Positions 28,255-38,766 are shown, numbered from the stretch's first letter. The stretch is DNA of 64,000 bases from an uncultured Pelagibacteraceae bacterium (GCA_902574695.1 CACGON010000003.1:1-64000), one strand, 5' to 3'. Program-made: numbers and translations. Notes: a model not told the origin generated them from the letters alone.

Positions 28255-28299
28255 AAAGTCATTATCTTATAGAATATTTAGTTCAAATTATGAATAAAA

Positions 28300-28890
28300 T
28301 TATAAGTAAAAAGTTGCTATACAAGCTACTAAAAAAGTAGACATAACATAATTAAATCTTTTAATAAATTTCTCATTTGTCGCGAATCTTCTCAAAAATC
28401 TGCCTATAAATGTCCAAAAATTAATACTTATTATCGCAAATAGAAAAGCAATACAAATAACCCAAAAAGAAGTTAACAAAAAATTCTCCCCTCTTTCTAC
28501 ATATGTAGATATCATAATTACTGTAACTATATATGATTTTGGATTTATAAATTGAAAAAAAAAGGTTTCTAAAAATTTAACTGGATTCTCTTTTTTGTTA
28601 TTTAAATTATTTTTCGAAAATGAAATCTTATAAGCTAAGTATAATAAAAATAACGAACCTGTATACTTTAAAACTTCTTGAATAACCGGAAAGTTTTGGA
28701 AAATATTTATTAATCCAAAATTCATGGCTACAACTAATATAGTGAAACCAAAAACAACACCAAGCATGTGTGGTATAGTTTTTATTATTCCAAAATTAAA
28801 ACCTGAATAAGAGGCGACAACATTATTTGGTCCAGGTGAACAGCTTGTAGCAAACATAAAAAAACAAAGTGATATTATCTCTGGGTGCAT
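28300..28890 (-). CDS. LysE/RhtB family translocator
   Basis: FMFATSCSPGPNNVVASYSG, multi-TM, FINPKSYIVTV. Confidence 0.83.
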   Translation of the reverse strand: MHPEIISLCFFMFATSCSPGPNNVVASYSGFNFGIIKTIPHMLGVVFGFTILVVAMNFGLINIFQNFPVIQEVLKYTGSLFLLYLAYKISFSKNNLNNKKENPVKFLETFFFQFINPKSYIVTVIMISTYVERGENFLLTSFWVICIAFLFAIISINFWTFIGRFLRRFATNEKFIKRFNYVMSTFLVACIATFYL

Positions 28891-28896
28891 TCTTGA

Positions 28897-29238
28897 TTAT
28901 GCAATTGGGAGACCGTTCTCTGCTTTTTGTGATGGGTGGAGTAATGTTACTTTTCCTTCTTTATCTATAGACCCCAGAATTAATACTTGAGATTTTACTC
29001 CAGCGATATTTTTTTCTGGAAAATTACATACTCCAATTACCTGCTTTCCAACAAGATTTTCTTCACTATAAAAATGTGTGATTTGAGCTGATGACTGCTT
29101 AATTCCAATTTCTTCTCCAAAATCCACCTCAACAACTAGAGAAGGTTTTCTTGCTTTTTCGTTTTTTTTGACAGAAACCACAGTTCCTAATCTAATGTCG
29201 ACTTTGTCAAATATATCGTAGGTTATTTGTTCTTTCAT
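28897..29238 (-). CDS. csaA: tRNA-binding-domain protein, CsaA-like
   Basis: VDIRLGTVVSVKKNEKARKPSLVVEVDFGEEIGIKQSSAQIT...GKQVIGVCNFPEKNIAG. Confidence 0.88.
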   Translation of the reverse strand: MKEQITYDIFDKVDIRLGTVVSVKKNEKARKPSLVVEVDFGEEIGIKQSSAQITHFYSEENLVGKQVIGVCNFPEKNIAGVKSQVLILGSIDKEGKVTLLHPSQKAENGLPIA

Positions 29239-29265
29239 GATTTTAATATATAATTGATTATATTT

Positions 29266-30450
29266 ATGAGTACAGAAAATAATAAAAATTTATTTGATAA
29301 TTCAATTAAAATCTTAACTGATTTAATAGCATTTAAAACCATATCTGGTGAGGATAATAATTCACTAATAAATTATTGTGATGATGTTTTAAAAAGAAAT
29401 GGAGCTACATCTTTTAAGATTTTTGATGATGAAAAAAAAAGAGTCAATTTATTTGCTACTCTAAAAGCTAAAAAACCAAATGGAAAAAAGCCTGTAATTC
29501 TTTCAGGTCATACAGATGTAGTTCCAGTTTCAAAAGGTTGGTCAACAGATCCTTTTAAAGCAACAATTAAAGATAATAAACTTTATGGAAGAGGTTCTTG
29601 TGACATGAAAGGTTTTATAGCATGTGCATTAGCCTATGCTCCAATTTTTTCTAAATGTGATTTGGATAGAGATATTAATTTTTCTTTTACATTTGATGAA
29701 GAAACTGCCTGCTTAGGAGCGCCACTTTTGATTAAAGAATTAAAAAAAAGAGGTTTTACTAAAGGGATTTGTATTGTGGGCGAACCTACAAATATGAAAA
29801 TAATTGATGCTCATAAAGGTGCTTATGAATATACAACTTTTTTTGAGGGGCTTGCTGGACATAGTTCTCAGCCTCATAAAGGAGTTAGTGCTGTTGAGTA
29901 TGCTGCTAGATATGTAAATAAATTAATTGAACTTAGACAAAAATTAAAAGAAAGAGCTCCAAAAAATTCTATATTTTCTCCTCCATATTCTACTTTGTCT
30001 ATTGGTGGAATATTTGGAGGTATTGCTCACAACGTGATAGCGGACAAATGTCATGTTAAGTGGGAAACAAGACCTGTGATTAAAGAAGATGCAATTTTTT
30101 TAAATAATGAATTAGATAAATTTGTTAGTGAAAAACTTTTACCAGAAATGAAGAAAATTTTTCCAGACTCAAAAATTAAAAAAGAAATAATAGGAGAAAT
30201 AATTGGTTTCGATAGAGATTTGAAATCAGAAGCTTGTGAGTTTGTTTCTAGTATTACTGGAGATAATTCGAGAGAAGTTGTTTCATTTGGAACTGAAGCA
30301 GGTTTGTTTCAAGAAATCGGAATAAGCACTGCTGTTTGTGGACCTGGTTCTATCGAGCAAGCTCATAAAATTGATGAGTTTATAGAATTAGATGAAATTT
30401 CGAAATGTCTTAAGTTTCTAGAAGGTGTTAGAGAAAAATCTACAAAATAA
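29266..30450 (+). CDS. argE: M20 peptidase, acetylornithine deacetylase-like
   Basis: LSGHTDVVPVSKGWSTDPF, YGRGSCDMKGFIA, VGEPTNMKIIDAHKGAYEY; ATG at 29266 preferred over TTG at 29254. Confidence 0.82.
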   Translation: MSTENNKNLFDNSIKILTDLIAFKTISGEDNNSLINYCDDVLKRNGATSFKIFDDEKKRVNLFATLKAKKPNGKKPVILSGHTDVVPVSKGWSTDPFKATIKDNKLYGRGSCDMKGFIACALAYAPIFSKCDLDRDINFSFTFDEETACLGAPLLIKELKKRGFTKGICIVGEPTNMKIIDAHKGAYEYTTFFEGLAGHSSQPHKGVSAVEYAARYVNKLIELRQKLKERAPKNSIFSPPYSTLSIGGIFGGIAHNVIADKCHVKWETRPVIKEDAIFLNNELDKFVSEKLLPEMKKIFPDSKIKKEIIGEIIGFDRDLKSEACEFVSSITGDNSREVVSFGTEAGLFQEIGISTAVCGPGSIEQAHKIDEFIELDEISKCLKFLEGVREKSTK

Positions 30451-30454
30451 TTTG

Positions 30455-31888
30455 TTAGTTCCAACCACCAACTGATTTTACCTCAAGAAATTCAACAAGG
30501 CCCTCTGAACCTGCTTCTCTGCCAATACCAGAATGTTTAAATCCTCCGAACGGTGCATCTACAGCGATACCAGCTCCATTTACATCTACCATTCCAGATC
30601 TTAACTTTCTTGCTACTCTTTTTACTTTTTCGGGGTCTTGAGTTTGTATATAATTCGTTAAACCGTAAGGAGTATCATTTGCAATTTTTATAGCCTCCTC
30701 TTCATTTTCAAAAGGCATAACAGATAAAACTGGTCCAAAAATTTCTGTTCTTGCAATCTCCATATCATTTTTTACGTCTGCAAAAACAGTGGGTTTAACG
30801 TAATATCCCTTATCGAGACCATTGGGTTTACCTGGTCCACCTGAAATTAATTTAGCACCTTCATCTATACCTTTTTTAATTAATGTTTGAATTTTATTAA
30901 ATTGTGTTTCTGATATAACTGGACCTATATGTTCGCCTTCTTTGTTTGGATCATCAACTTGAAATTCATTGGCGTATTTTTTAAGTCTTTCTAGCGCTTC
31001 ATTGTACATTGATTTTTCAACTAACATTCTAGTAGGTGCATTACAAGATTGGCCTGAATTTCTAAAACATCTCAATGCTCCTCGTTCAATTGCTTCAGGA
31101 TCGGCGTCTTTAAAGATTATATTTGCACCTTTGCCTCCTAATTCTAAACTTACTCTTTTAAAATCTTTTGCAGCATTTTGAGAAATTAAAGCTCCTGCTC
31201 TAGTTGATCCTGTGAAAGAAATCATATTTATTTCTGGGTGACTGGTTAGTGCATCGCCGGTAGTAGCTCCATCCCCATTTACTAGATTAAAAACACCAGC
31301 AGGAAATTTTGCCTCGTCAATTATTTCTGCTAAAATCATAGATGATAGCGGGGCTAACTCAGAAGGCTTTAAAACCATAGTACAACCAGCTGATAATGCT
31401 GGAATTACTTTTAAACAAACCTGATTCATTGGCCAATTCCAAGGCGTGATTAGCGCACAAACACCTTTGGGTTCATAGATAATTCTCTGATCAGGGGCGT
31501 GCTCCCCCAATGGTTTTTCAAATTTAAATTCTTTTAAATATCTTATAAATGATTTTATATGGCTTGCTCCTGTACCAGTTTGTAATTTAGTTGAGAAATC
31601 TTTTGGGGCACCCATTTCCATTGTAATTGCGTTAGCAATATCAGCCCATCTTTTTTTATAAAGCGTATAAAGATTTTCTAATAATTTTATTCTCTCTTCT
31701 TTTGAGCTAAATCCCCATGTCTCATAAGCTTTTTTAGCTGCATTAACTGCTTTATTAATATCTTCTTTTCCACCTAATGATATTGTTGCGCAGCTTTTTT
31801 CTGTTGATGGATCAATTACCTCTAGACTTTGTTTATTAACAGGATCAATCCATTCGCCATTAATATAGAATTTTTTTTTATCAATCAT
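30455..31888 (-). CDS. aldehyde dehydrogenase family protein
   Basis: TPWNWPMNQVCLKVIPALSAGCTMVLKPSELAP, SFTGSTRAGALIS, ELGGKGANIIF, SGQSCNAPTR. Confidence 0.92.
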   Translation of the reverse strand: MIDKKKFYINGEWIDPVNKQSLEVIDPSTEKSCATISLGGKEDINKAVNAAKKAYETWGFSSKEERIKLLENLYTLYKKRWADIANAITMEMGAPKDFSTKLQTGTGASHIKSFIRYLKEFKFEKPLGEHAPDQRIIYEPKGVCALITPWNWPMNQVCLKVIPALSAGCTMVLKPSELAPLSSMILAEIIDEAKFPAGVFNLVNGDGATTGDALTSHPEINMISFTGSTRAGALISQNAAKDFKRVSLELGGKGANIIFKDADPEAIERGALRCFRNSGQSCNAPTRMLVEKSMYNEALERLKKYANEFQVDDPNKEGEHIGPVISETQFNKIQTLIKKGIDEGAKLISGGPGKPNGLDKGYYVKPTVFADVKNDMEIARTEIFGPVLSVMPFENEEEAIKIANDTPYGLTNYIQTQDPEKVKRVARKLRSGMVDVNGAGIAVDAPFGGFKHSGIGREAGSEGLVEFLEVKSVGGWN

Positions 31889-31902
31889 TTTTGCAAATTA
31901 AC

Positions 31903-32865
31903 CTATCTATCTATTTTTGCAAATAAATTAGTTAATTCATAAATGATAGTTGCTGCAGCTAACGAAGTAACTTCAGCATGATCATATGCCGGTGCAACCT
32001 CTACGACATCTGCTGATATCAGATTTAATCCTGATAATCCTCTCAAAACATTTACCATTTCTCTTGTTGTCATGCCTGCGATTTCTGGTGTACCAGTTCC
32101 TGGTGCAAATGCGGGGTCTAGAACATCTATATCGATAGATAAATATAATGGGTTGTTACCTACTCTTTTTTTTATTCTTTCTGCAATTTTATCTGTACCT
32201 TGGGTTTGAAATTCATCGCAGTGAATAATTTTGAAACCAAAACTTTCATCGTTTTTAAAATCATCTTTACTATATAATGGTCCTCTAATTCCAACATGCA
32301 TAGATGCGTCATCTAAAAATAAATTTTCCTCTCTGGCTCTTCTAAATGGAGTGCCATGAGTGTATGGAGCACCCATGTATGTATCCCATGTATCAAGATG
32401 AGCATCAAAGTGTACTAATGATACAGGTCCATTATTAAATTTATTCATTGCTCTTAGTAATGGAAAAGCAATTGTGTGATCTCCGCCCATGCTTATTATA
32501 CCTTTTGTTTTTTTTAAAAGATCTAATGCACCATCTTCTATTTGTTTAATTGCTTCATTTATATTAAATGGATTACAAGTAATATCTCCTGCATCAGCTA
32601 CTTGCTGCACTTTAAATGGTTCAACATCATAGTTTGGATGATAATTAGTTCTTAAATGTCTAGATGCCTGACGAATACTTTGTGGTCCAAATCTTGCACC
32701 TGGTCTATAACTTGTGCCGGCATCAAAGGGAATACCGACTATTGCAATATCACATTTGTCGACATCTCTTAACTCAGGTAATCTTGCAAAAGTACTAGGT
32801 CCTGCAAATCTTGGAACTACAGTTCCACTTACTGGCTGAATTGGCTCATCTTTCTTTTTAGTCAT
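31903..32865 (-). CDS. speB: agmatinase/ureohydrolase family protein
   Basis: SMGGDHTIAFPLLRA, VHFDAHLDTWD, SIDIDVLDPAFAPGTGTPEIAGMT metal-binding motifs. Confidence 0.88.
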   Translation of the reverse strand: MTKKKDEPIQPVSGTVVPRFAGPSTFARLPELRDVDKCDIAIVGIPFDAGTSYRPGARFGPQSIRQASRHLRTNYHPNYDVEPFKVQQVADAGDITCNPFNINEAIKQIEDGALDLLKKTKGIISMGGDHTIAFPLLRAMNKFNNGPVSLVHFDAHLDTWDTYMGAPYTHGTPFRRAREENLFLDDASMHVGIRGPLYSKDDFKNDESFGFKIIHCDEFQTQGTDKIAERIKKRVGNNPLYLSIDIDVLDPAFAPGTGTPEIAGMTTREMVNVLRGLSGLNLISADVVEVAPAYDHAEVTSLAAATIIYELTNLFAKIDR

Positions 32866-32983
32866 TAAAATTGAATAAGACTATCAAAATTAAAACGACC
32901 CAAAAGAAAGCGTAGTAATATAAAATATATTTTCTAGCAAAACGTCCTGAAATTGTGTTATTTGATTTATCTTTTTTTTTCAT
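32858..32983 (-). CDS. 41-aa single-TM small protein overlapping the speB start (not in ORF track)
   Basis: Manual translation: MKKKDKSNNTISGRFARKYILYYYAFFWVVLILIVLFNFND*; stop overlaps speB ATG as ATGACTAA. Confidence 0.5.
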   Translation of the reverse strand: MKKKDKSNNTISGRFARKYILYYYAFFWVVLILIVLFNFND

Positions 32984-33036
32984 ATTAAAAATGTACCATA
33001 TTATTTTAATTTCTAATATGATCTAAATTGTATCTC

Positions 33037-33771
33037 ATGAAATTTATTTATTATTTAATTTTAAGCTTTTTTTTAATTTTTCCTGCAAATTCTGATCAAT
33101 TATATGAAATTATAAAGATACCAAATTTAAAGCTTTATAAAATTGAGGATAACGGATTAAGGTTTTTGTTTTCTGAAAAAGGTTTTTCTGCTGGTGTTGG
33201 TATTAACAATGTATCTTCTTCAGCTATAGATGAAAATAAAATTAAAGAAAATTATAATCAAATAAGTGAAAGTCTTAATGTCTATGAAAAAGACTTTTTG
33301 AATAAAATTCGATTAAAATATGTTGTAATATGTGAAAATTTGAAAATATCAGAAATTCCAGCCTTAGGTTATGCAAACCCAAAAATGAAAACGTTAATGT
33401 TTAATATAAATACTGAAAACAAATATATTGATAGAGTATTGCATCATGAGGTATTTCATTTTATTCATTTTGATGAAGAAGACATTTTTGACCAAGTAAT
33501 TTGGGAGCAATTAAATGATTTAGATTTTGGTTATAAAGAATGTTCAACTTGCTCTAACAAAGTTAGCTTGAAATATATCGATAATAATAAGGGGTTTTTA
33601 ACAGATTATTCAATGTCTACCCCTTATGAAGATATGGCAGAAGTTTATTCATTTATGAAAACCAATAAAAAAATATTAATTGAAAGGTCAAAAAAAGACG
33701 AAATAATTAAAAAAAAAATTACTTTTTTGGAAAAGCAAATATCTAAACTAGATATAAACTTTAAATATTAA
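33037..33771 (+). CDS. putative secreted zinc metallopeptidase
   Basis: Signal peptide; HEVFHFIHFDEED (HExxH zincin motif); ATG at 33037 preferred over TTG at 33028. Confidence 0.65.
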   Translation: MKFIYYLILSFFLIFPANSDQLYEIIKIPNLKLYKIEDNGLRFLFSEKGFSAGVGINNVSSSAIDENKIKENYNQISESLNVYEKDFLNKIRLKYVVICENLKISEIPALGYANPKMKTLMFNINTENKYIDRVLHHEVFHFIHFDEEDIFDQVIWEQLNDLDFGYKECSTCSNKVSLKYIDNNKGFLTDYSMSTPYEDMAEVYSFMKTNKKILIERSKKDEIIKKKITFLEKQISKLDINFKY

Positions 33772-33772
33772 A

Positions 33773-34423
33773 ATGATTAAAAAAATAAAACAGACCAAGT
33801 TAGAAAAATATCTAACGGTATTTATTGTTATTTTAGCAGTTTTTAGTTTTGGGACTTTTTTTATTTTAAAAAATAAATGTTTATTTGTAAAAAATTATGA
33901 TCCTAATAATTTAGTTTTTGAAAATGTTGAAAATATTGTGGTGCTTAATGTACCTTGTGGCAACGTAATTATTGAACTTTATCCTAAGCTTTCTCCTAAC
34001 TCTGTTAAAAGATTTAAGATGCTAATTAACTCTGGGGAATATAATGACGTAGCTTTTCATAGAGTTGTAAAAAAATTTTTAGTTCAAGCTGGGGACTTAG
34101 AGTATGGAAAAAAAAATAACATTAACTATACATATTTAGGTACTGGCTCCTCTAAATATGGTAAGATTAAATCTGAAGTAAGTGAACCTTTTAATTTTGT
34201 AAAAGGAAGCGTTGGAATGGCTCGTAAAAGTGAAATGAATACAGAGGACAGTCAGTTTTTTATTTTATTAAATGATGCACCACTTTTTGAAGGTGAGTAT
34301 ACCCCGATTGGCAAAGTACTTTATGGCCTTAAAGCTTTAGATAAAATAAAACATAATAATAAATCCGAATATGTTTTGAGGCCAGATTTTATAAATTATT
34401 TTAAAATGTTAAAAGATCTATAA
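33773..34423 (+). CDS. membrane-anchored cyclophilin-type peptidyl-prolyl isomerase
   Basis: N-terminal TM; VPCGNVIIELYPKLSPNSVKRF, YNDVAFHRVVKKFLVQAGD, GSVGMARKSEMNTEDSQFFILL. Confidence 0.88.
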   Translation: MIKKIKQTKLEKYLTVFIVILAVFSFGTFFILKNKCLFVKNYDPNNLVFENVENIVVLNVPCGNVIIELYPKLSPNSVKRFKMLINSGEYNDVAFHRVVKKFLVQAGDLEYGKKNNINYTYLGTGSSKYGKIKSEVSEPFNFVKGSVGMARKSEMNTEDSQFFILLNDAPLFEGEYTPIGKVLYGLKALDKIKHNNKSEYVLRPDFINYFKMLKDL

Positions 34424-34425
34424 CT

Positions 34426-36648
34426 TTAGTTTACTAAAGGCTTTCCAGTCTTAAGGGTATGCTTAATTCTGTCTTGTGTTTTTTTATTTTCAATTAGTCT
34501 CATAAACGAGTCCAATTCTAATTTGTATAAATCGTCCTCTGTTAACCTCTGATCCAAAGATGTGTTACCCCCACTTAAAACGTTGGCAAGCTCTTTACCT
34601 ACTTCCATTCCATGGTCTAAAATTACTTTATCATTGTATAATTTTTCCAATACCTTTATCATTTTTTCTTTTAGGGAATTTCCTGATAAATTAAAACTAC
34701 ATTCCAAAGGTGGTTTAAAATCTTTATTATTATCTATAATTTCTTTAGAAACCGAAAACAAACTATTTCTATTCATTATTATTTTATCTTTAGGGCTCAA
34801 ATATTTAAGAGGTACAGCTTCAACAGGAGAGGTTGCGGTTTTACCATATCCAATAATATCAAAAACTTTTAATGGTGCAAAATCAGGATCTTTTTTTGCC
34901 TCATCTGTTTGAGACCACCTCCATAACATTTCTTTACATCCGCCGCCAGCAGGCACTAAACCAACCATCGTTTCAACTAAACCAACAACAATGTTTGTAT
35001 GTGAAGCAACAAAGTTGCTTTGAACCAAAACCTCAAATCCTCCACCGAGAGTTAAACCTGATGGTGCTGAGACTACAGGATGCTTTGAATACTTTAATGT
35101 CTTACAAGTTTCTTGAAAATATTTAATAAATTTTTCTATAGACTTATAATCATTCTTTTCGGCAAAACTCATTGTATAGCTTAAATTAACTCCAGCAGAA
35201 AATTGCATACTTTCATTTATAATTATTAAAGGTTTATCTGTTGCATTTTTTAATGCGTCCATAGAGTCATAATCTAAAGCACATGCCTTAGTCGTAAATT
35301 CAACAATATTGAAGTCTTTGAATCTGTGTATCTCAGCAGAATTATTCTTATCGAGCTTAAGTGCAGTTGGACGTACTTTTGCTAAGGTTTGAATATCAGT
35401 ATAAATCTGCCTTTCACCATAAAAATCCTCATTCATATTCTTTTGTAAATTTTCTAAGAATTTATTTCCCTTAAATTCATCTATTCTTTCAAAAAAATTT
35501 TTTACACCAATTGATTTTAACATTTCAAAGGGTCCCATTGCCCAATTAAAACCTAATCGCATTGCTTCATCTATATCATTAAATTTATCAGTAATTCCTG
35601 GTACTAATGAGGATGCATACTTAATTATTTTTGAAATTACAGACCACGCATACTTACCATATTTGTCATCTCTATTTATTAAACTATTTAAATTTACTGT
35701 ATCAATTCCTAAATCGATTTTTTTTGAGGGAGAATACTTTTCATTTTCTAAATTTATAGCTTCTAGAACTTTTTGATTATTATCTTTGTTAACTCTGTAA
35801 AATCCACCTTTTCCTTTTCTACCAGTATATCCTTGTTTTATGAGTTTAGTAACTAATGGTATCTCTTGTGCTACAATTTGAAATTCATCATTCTTTGATA
35901 ATTCTTTTACAAAACTTTTTAACACATCTGCCATTAAGTCTATTCCAATTAAATCATATAAGCCAAACACACCAGTTTTCGGTATACCCATTGGTCTTCC
36001 AAATACGGCATCTGCTTCCTCAATAGTTAATTTCATTTTAAAAGCTTCTGTCATGGCAACTTGCATTGCATAGACACCAATTCTATTTCCAAGAAAACCT
36101 GGAGTATCATTACAAACTATTGCTCCCTTACCTAATTCTTTCTCACAAAACTTTTTAAGAGAATTTATTTTGCCAATATCATTATTTTCATTTTTAACTA
36201 TCTCTAGTAACCCCATATACCTAACTGGATTAAAAAAGTGTGTTATACAAAAATCTTTTTTTTCTTCTGTACTAAGCTTTTCTGATAAAACTTTAATTGG
36301 TATTGAAGATGTGTTTGATGAAACTATTGCTCCTGATTTTCTATTTTTAAAAATTTTTTCATAAATATTATGCTTAATGTCAATTCTTTCGACAACTGCT
36401 TCAACAACCCAATCTGCTTCCTTTACAATGTCAAAGTCATCATTGATGTTGCCTACATTTATATTGTTAATTTTCTTTTTATCTATTAATAAAGGTGGTC
36501 TTGATTTATATATCCTGTCTCTCGCTTTTTCACTTATCTCGGTTGTTAAGTCTAGAAGAGTGACTGGAACATTTGCATTACATAAGTGAGCAGCAATACC
36601 ACTTCCCATGGTTCCCGAACCAATTACTACAACTTTTTTTATATCCAT
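34426..36648 (-). CDS. 3-hydroxyacyl-CoA dehydrogenase/enoyl-CoA hydratase fusion
   Basis: N-terminal GSGTMGSGIAAHLCNANVPVTLLD, HFFNPVRYMGLLEIV; C-terminal crotonase-like LTLGGGFEVLVQSNF. Confidence 0.87.
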   Translation of the reverse strand: MDIKKVVVIGSGTMGSGIAAHLCNANVPVTLLDLTTEISEKARDRIYKSRPPLLIDKKKINNINVGNINDDFDIVKEADWVVEAVVERIDIKHNIYEKIFKNRKSGAIVSSNTSSIPIKVLSEKLSTEEKKDFCITHFFNPVRYMGLLEIVKNENNDIGKINSLKKFCEKELGKGAIVCNDTPGFLGNRIGVYAMQVAMTEAFKMKLTIEEADAVFGRPMGIPKTGVFGLYDLIGIDLMADVLKSFVKELSKNDEFQIVAQEIPLVTKLIKQGYTGRKGKGGFYRVNKDNNQKVLEAINLENEKYSPSKKIDLGIDTVNLNSLINRDDKYGKYAWSVISKIIKYASSLVPGITDKFNDIDEAMRLGFNWAMGPFEMLKSIGVKNFFERIDEFKGNKFLENLQKNMNEDFYGERQIYTDIQTLAKVRPTALKLDKNNSAEIHRFKDFNIVEFTTKACALDYDSMDALKNATDKPLIIINESMQFSAGVNLSYTMSFAEKNDYKSIEKFIKYFQETCKTLKYSKHPVVSAPSGLTLGGGFEVLVQSNFVASHTNIVVGLVETMVGLVPAGGGCKEMLWRWSQTDEAKKDPDFAPLKVFDIIGYGKTATSPVEAVPLKYLSPKDKIIMNRNSLFSVSKEIIDNNKDFKPPLECSFNLSGNSLKEKMIKVLEKLYNDKVILDHGMEVGKELANVLSGGNTSLDQRLTEDDLYKLELDSFMRLIENKKTQDRIKHTLKTGKPLVN

Positions 36649-36651
36649 TTT

Positions 36652-37506
36652 TTATCTATTTATTCCTCTGAGCCTTTCTGATCTTCTTCTAAGTAACTCA
36701 GCTGTAACAAGAATTAAAGTAGATAAAATTATTAAACATGTCGCAACAGCTAATATTGTTGGGCTTAACTGTTCTCTTAAACCAGTCCACATTTGAATTG
36801 GAATTGTTGTATTTTCAAGACCAGCTAAAAATAAAACCACAACAACTTCATCAAATGAAGTTACAAAAGCGAATAGCCCCCCTGAAATAACGCCTGGTAA
36901 AATTAATGGTAACGTGATTTTCATAAATGTGTTTACTGGATCACTTCCTAAACTTGATGCAGCCCTTGTAACACTATGATCAAAACCAGATAAGGTTGCT
37001 GTAACAGTGATTACTACAAATGGAGTTCCTAAAATAATGTGTGCTAATACAATACCTGTGTGAGTTGCTGCAAGACCTGCTTTTGCCATAAAAAAGAAAA
37101 TAGCTACTCCAGAAATGATTAATGGAACGATCATTGGAGAAATTAAAGTTGCCATAATTAATCCTTTATAGGGCATATGTCTGCTGCTTAAACCTAATGC
37201 AGCTACTGTTCCTAATAAAACAGAGCCTAATGTTGCAAATATTGCAATTATAAAACTATTTTTAGCTGCTAAGCCCCAAGGATTTTTGGTTCCATAAATC
37301 ATATCTTTATACCATCTCAAAGAAAAGGCATCTGGATCTAAACGCTTCATTCCATCTGAAAAACTTAAAAACTCCTCGGCATTAAAAGATAAAGGAAATA
37401 TGACAAACAGTGGTGCAATCAAGAAAAAGAAAACACAAGTACATATAAGCAAATAAACATAGTGCCAAATTCTGTAATGTGGTTCTGTATATTTTGGTAG
37501 TGCCAT
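36652..37506 (-). CDS. ABC transporter permease, PotC-like
   Basis: Multi-TM; AASSLGSDPVNTFMKITLPLILPGVISGGLFAF EAA motif. Confidence 0.85.
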   Translation of the reverse strand: MALPKYTEPHYRIWHYVYLLICTCVFFFLIAPLFVIFPLSFNAEEFLSFSDGMKRLDPDAFSLRWYKDMIYGTKNPWGLAAKNSFIIAIFATLGSVLLGTVAALGLSSRHMPYKGLIMATLISPMIVPLIISGVAIFFFMAKAGLAATHTGIVLAHIILGTPFVVITVTATLSGFDHSVTRAASSLGSDPVNTFMKITLPLILPGVISGGLFAFVTSFDEVVVVLFLAGLENTTIPIQMWTGLREQLSPTILAVATCLIILSTLILVTAELLRRRSERLRGINR

Positions 37507-37508
37507 AA

Positions 37509-38762
37509 TTATCCTAATTTAATATTATCAATACCCACGAGTTTGTTATAAATCCAATAAATAGCTAATACCCCAGCTAAAAGCATAAGCCCCATTGCTG
37601 AAGCAAAACTCCAATCCAATGTACTTTTCATATGGAAAGCGATTTGGTTACTTATTAATGTCCCTGAAGCACCACCTACTAATGCTGGTGTTATGTAGTA
37701 ACCAATTGCCAAAATAAATACTAATAAACAGCCAGCACCTATACCTGGTATAGTCAATGGAAAATAAACTTTCCAAAAAGCTACGAAAGGTGTTCCGCCT
37801 AATGATTTTCCAGCTCTCATTAAGCTTGGTGAAATAGTTTTCATCACACTGTACAAAGGTAAGACCATGAACGGCAATAGAATTTGTGTCATTGCAACAT
37901 AAGTTCCTGTTTTGTTATACATCATTTCTGGTCTTGCATCGTCTGCTACCAATCCAATAAATACAAAAAAATCATTAACCACTCCTTGTTGCTGAAGTAA
38001 AATCATCCAACTAGCTGTTCGAACAAGAAGAGATGTCCAAAATGGAAGTAGCACACATATCATTAATAGGTTGCTATATTTCATAGGTAGAGTTGCAAGT
38101 AAATGTGCTATTGGATATGCCATTAAAAAACATAATAGAGTTACAAAGAAAGCAACTTCCAATGTTCTTAACCACAATACTCTGTGAATTTGTCTGTCTT
38201 CAGGAACATTCACAATTTTTCCATCCTCGTTTTCATACATATCTATTCCTTTGAGATATTTTGCATTTGTAAACGAAGCTGATCTTCTTTGAATTGCTCT
38301 CCAGTATTCTACGTTTGCCCAACGCTTGTGAACACCCATTATTTGTTCTTTATAATTTCCCTCTTCAAACTTTTTCATTTTTCGTTTCAGTTTTTTCAAA
38401 ATACTTTTGAAGCCATTTTTTTCATAATTGAGTTGTGTTGCTAATTTACCGAAAGTTTTTTCTTCAACTAAAAGTTTATAGTCGAAATAAAAAGCTTCAA
38501 AAACTTTCTCCGGGGGAAGTTCTTTTCCATCCCAATCTTCCATTGCTTTAAAAGTCTTAGGAAGCATATTTGTGACCATTCTGTCATCAATACTTCTCAT
38601 CAACATATCTCCAATTGGAAAAATATAAGTAATAATTAAAAATAAAAGAAGTGGAGCAACTAATAGAAAAGCTTTTAATTTATTTTTTCTCTCAGCTTTT
38701 TTTAGACTTACCTCGAGAGGAATTCCATCGGTTGTTAAAATTTTTTGTGTTTCACTGCTCAT
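37509..38762 (-). CDS. ABC transporter permease, PotB-like
   Basis: Multi-TM; AGKSLGGTPFVAFWKVYFPLTIPGIGAGCLLVF EAA motif. Confidence 0.84.
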   Translation of the reverse strand: MSSETQKILTTDGIPLEVSLKKAERKNKLKAFLLVAPLLLFLIITYIFPIGDMLMRSIDDRMVTNMLPKTFKAMEDWDGKELPPEKVFEAFYFDYKLLVEEKTFGKLATQLNYEKNGFKSILKKLKRKMKKFEEGNYKEQIMGVHKRWANVEYWRAIQRRSASFTNAKYLKGIDMYENEDGKIVNVPEDRQIHRVLWLRTLEVAFFVTLLCFLMAYPIAHLLATLPMKYSNLLMICVLLPFWTSLLVRTASWMILLQQQGVVNDFFVFIGLVADDARPEMMYNKTGTYVAMTQILLPFMVLPLYSVMKTISPSLMRAGKSLGGTPFVAFWKVYFPLTIPGIGAGCLLVFILAIGYYITPALVGGASGTLISNQIAFHMKSTLDWSFASAMGLMLLAGVLAIYWIYNKLVGIDNIKLG

Positions 38763-38766
38763 AAAT

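Noticed and set aside
34562-35126. Two plus-strand ORFs antisense to the 3HCDH-ECH fusion
   Set aside because: Inside a confident gene with no independent start context or motif
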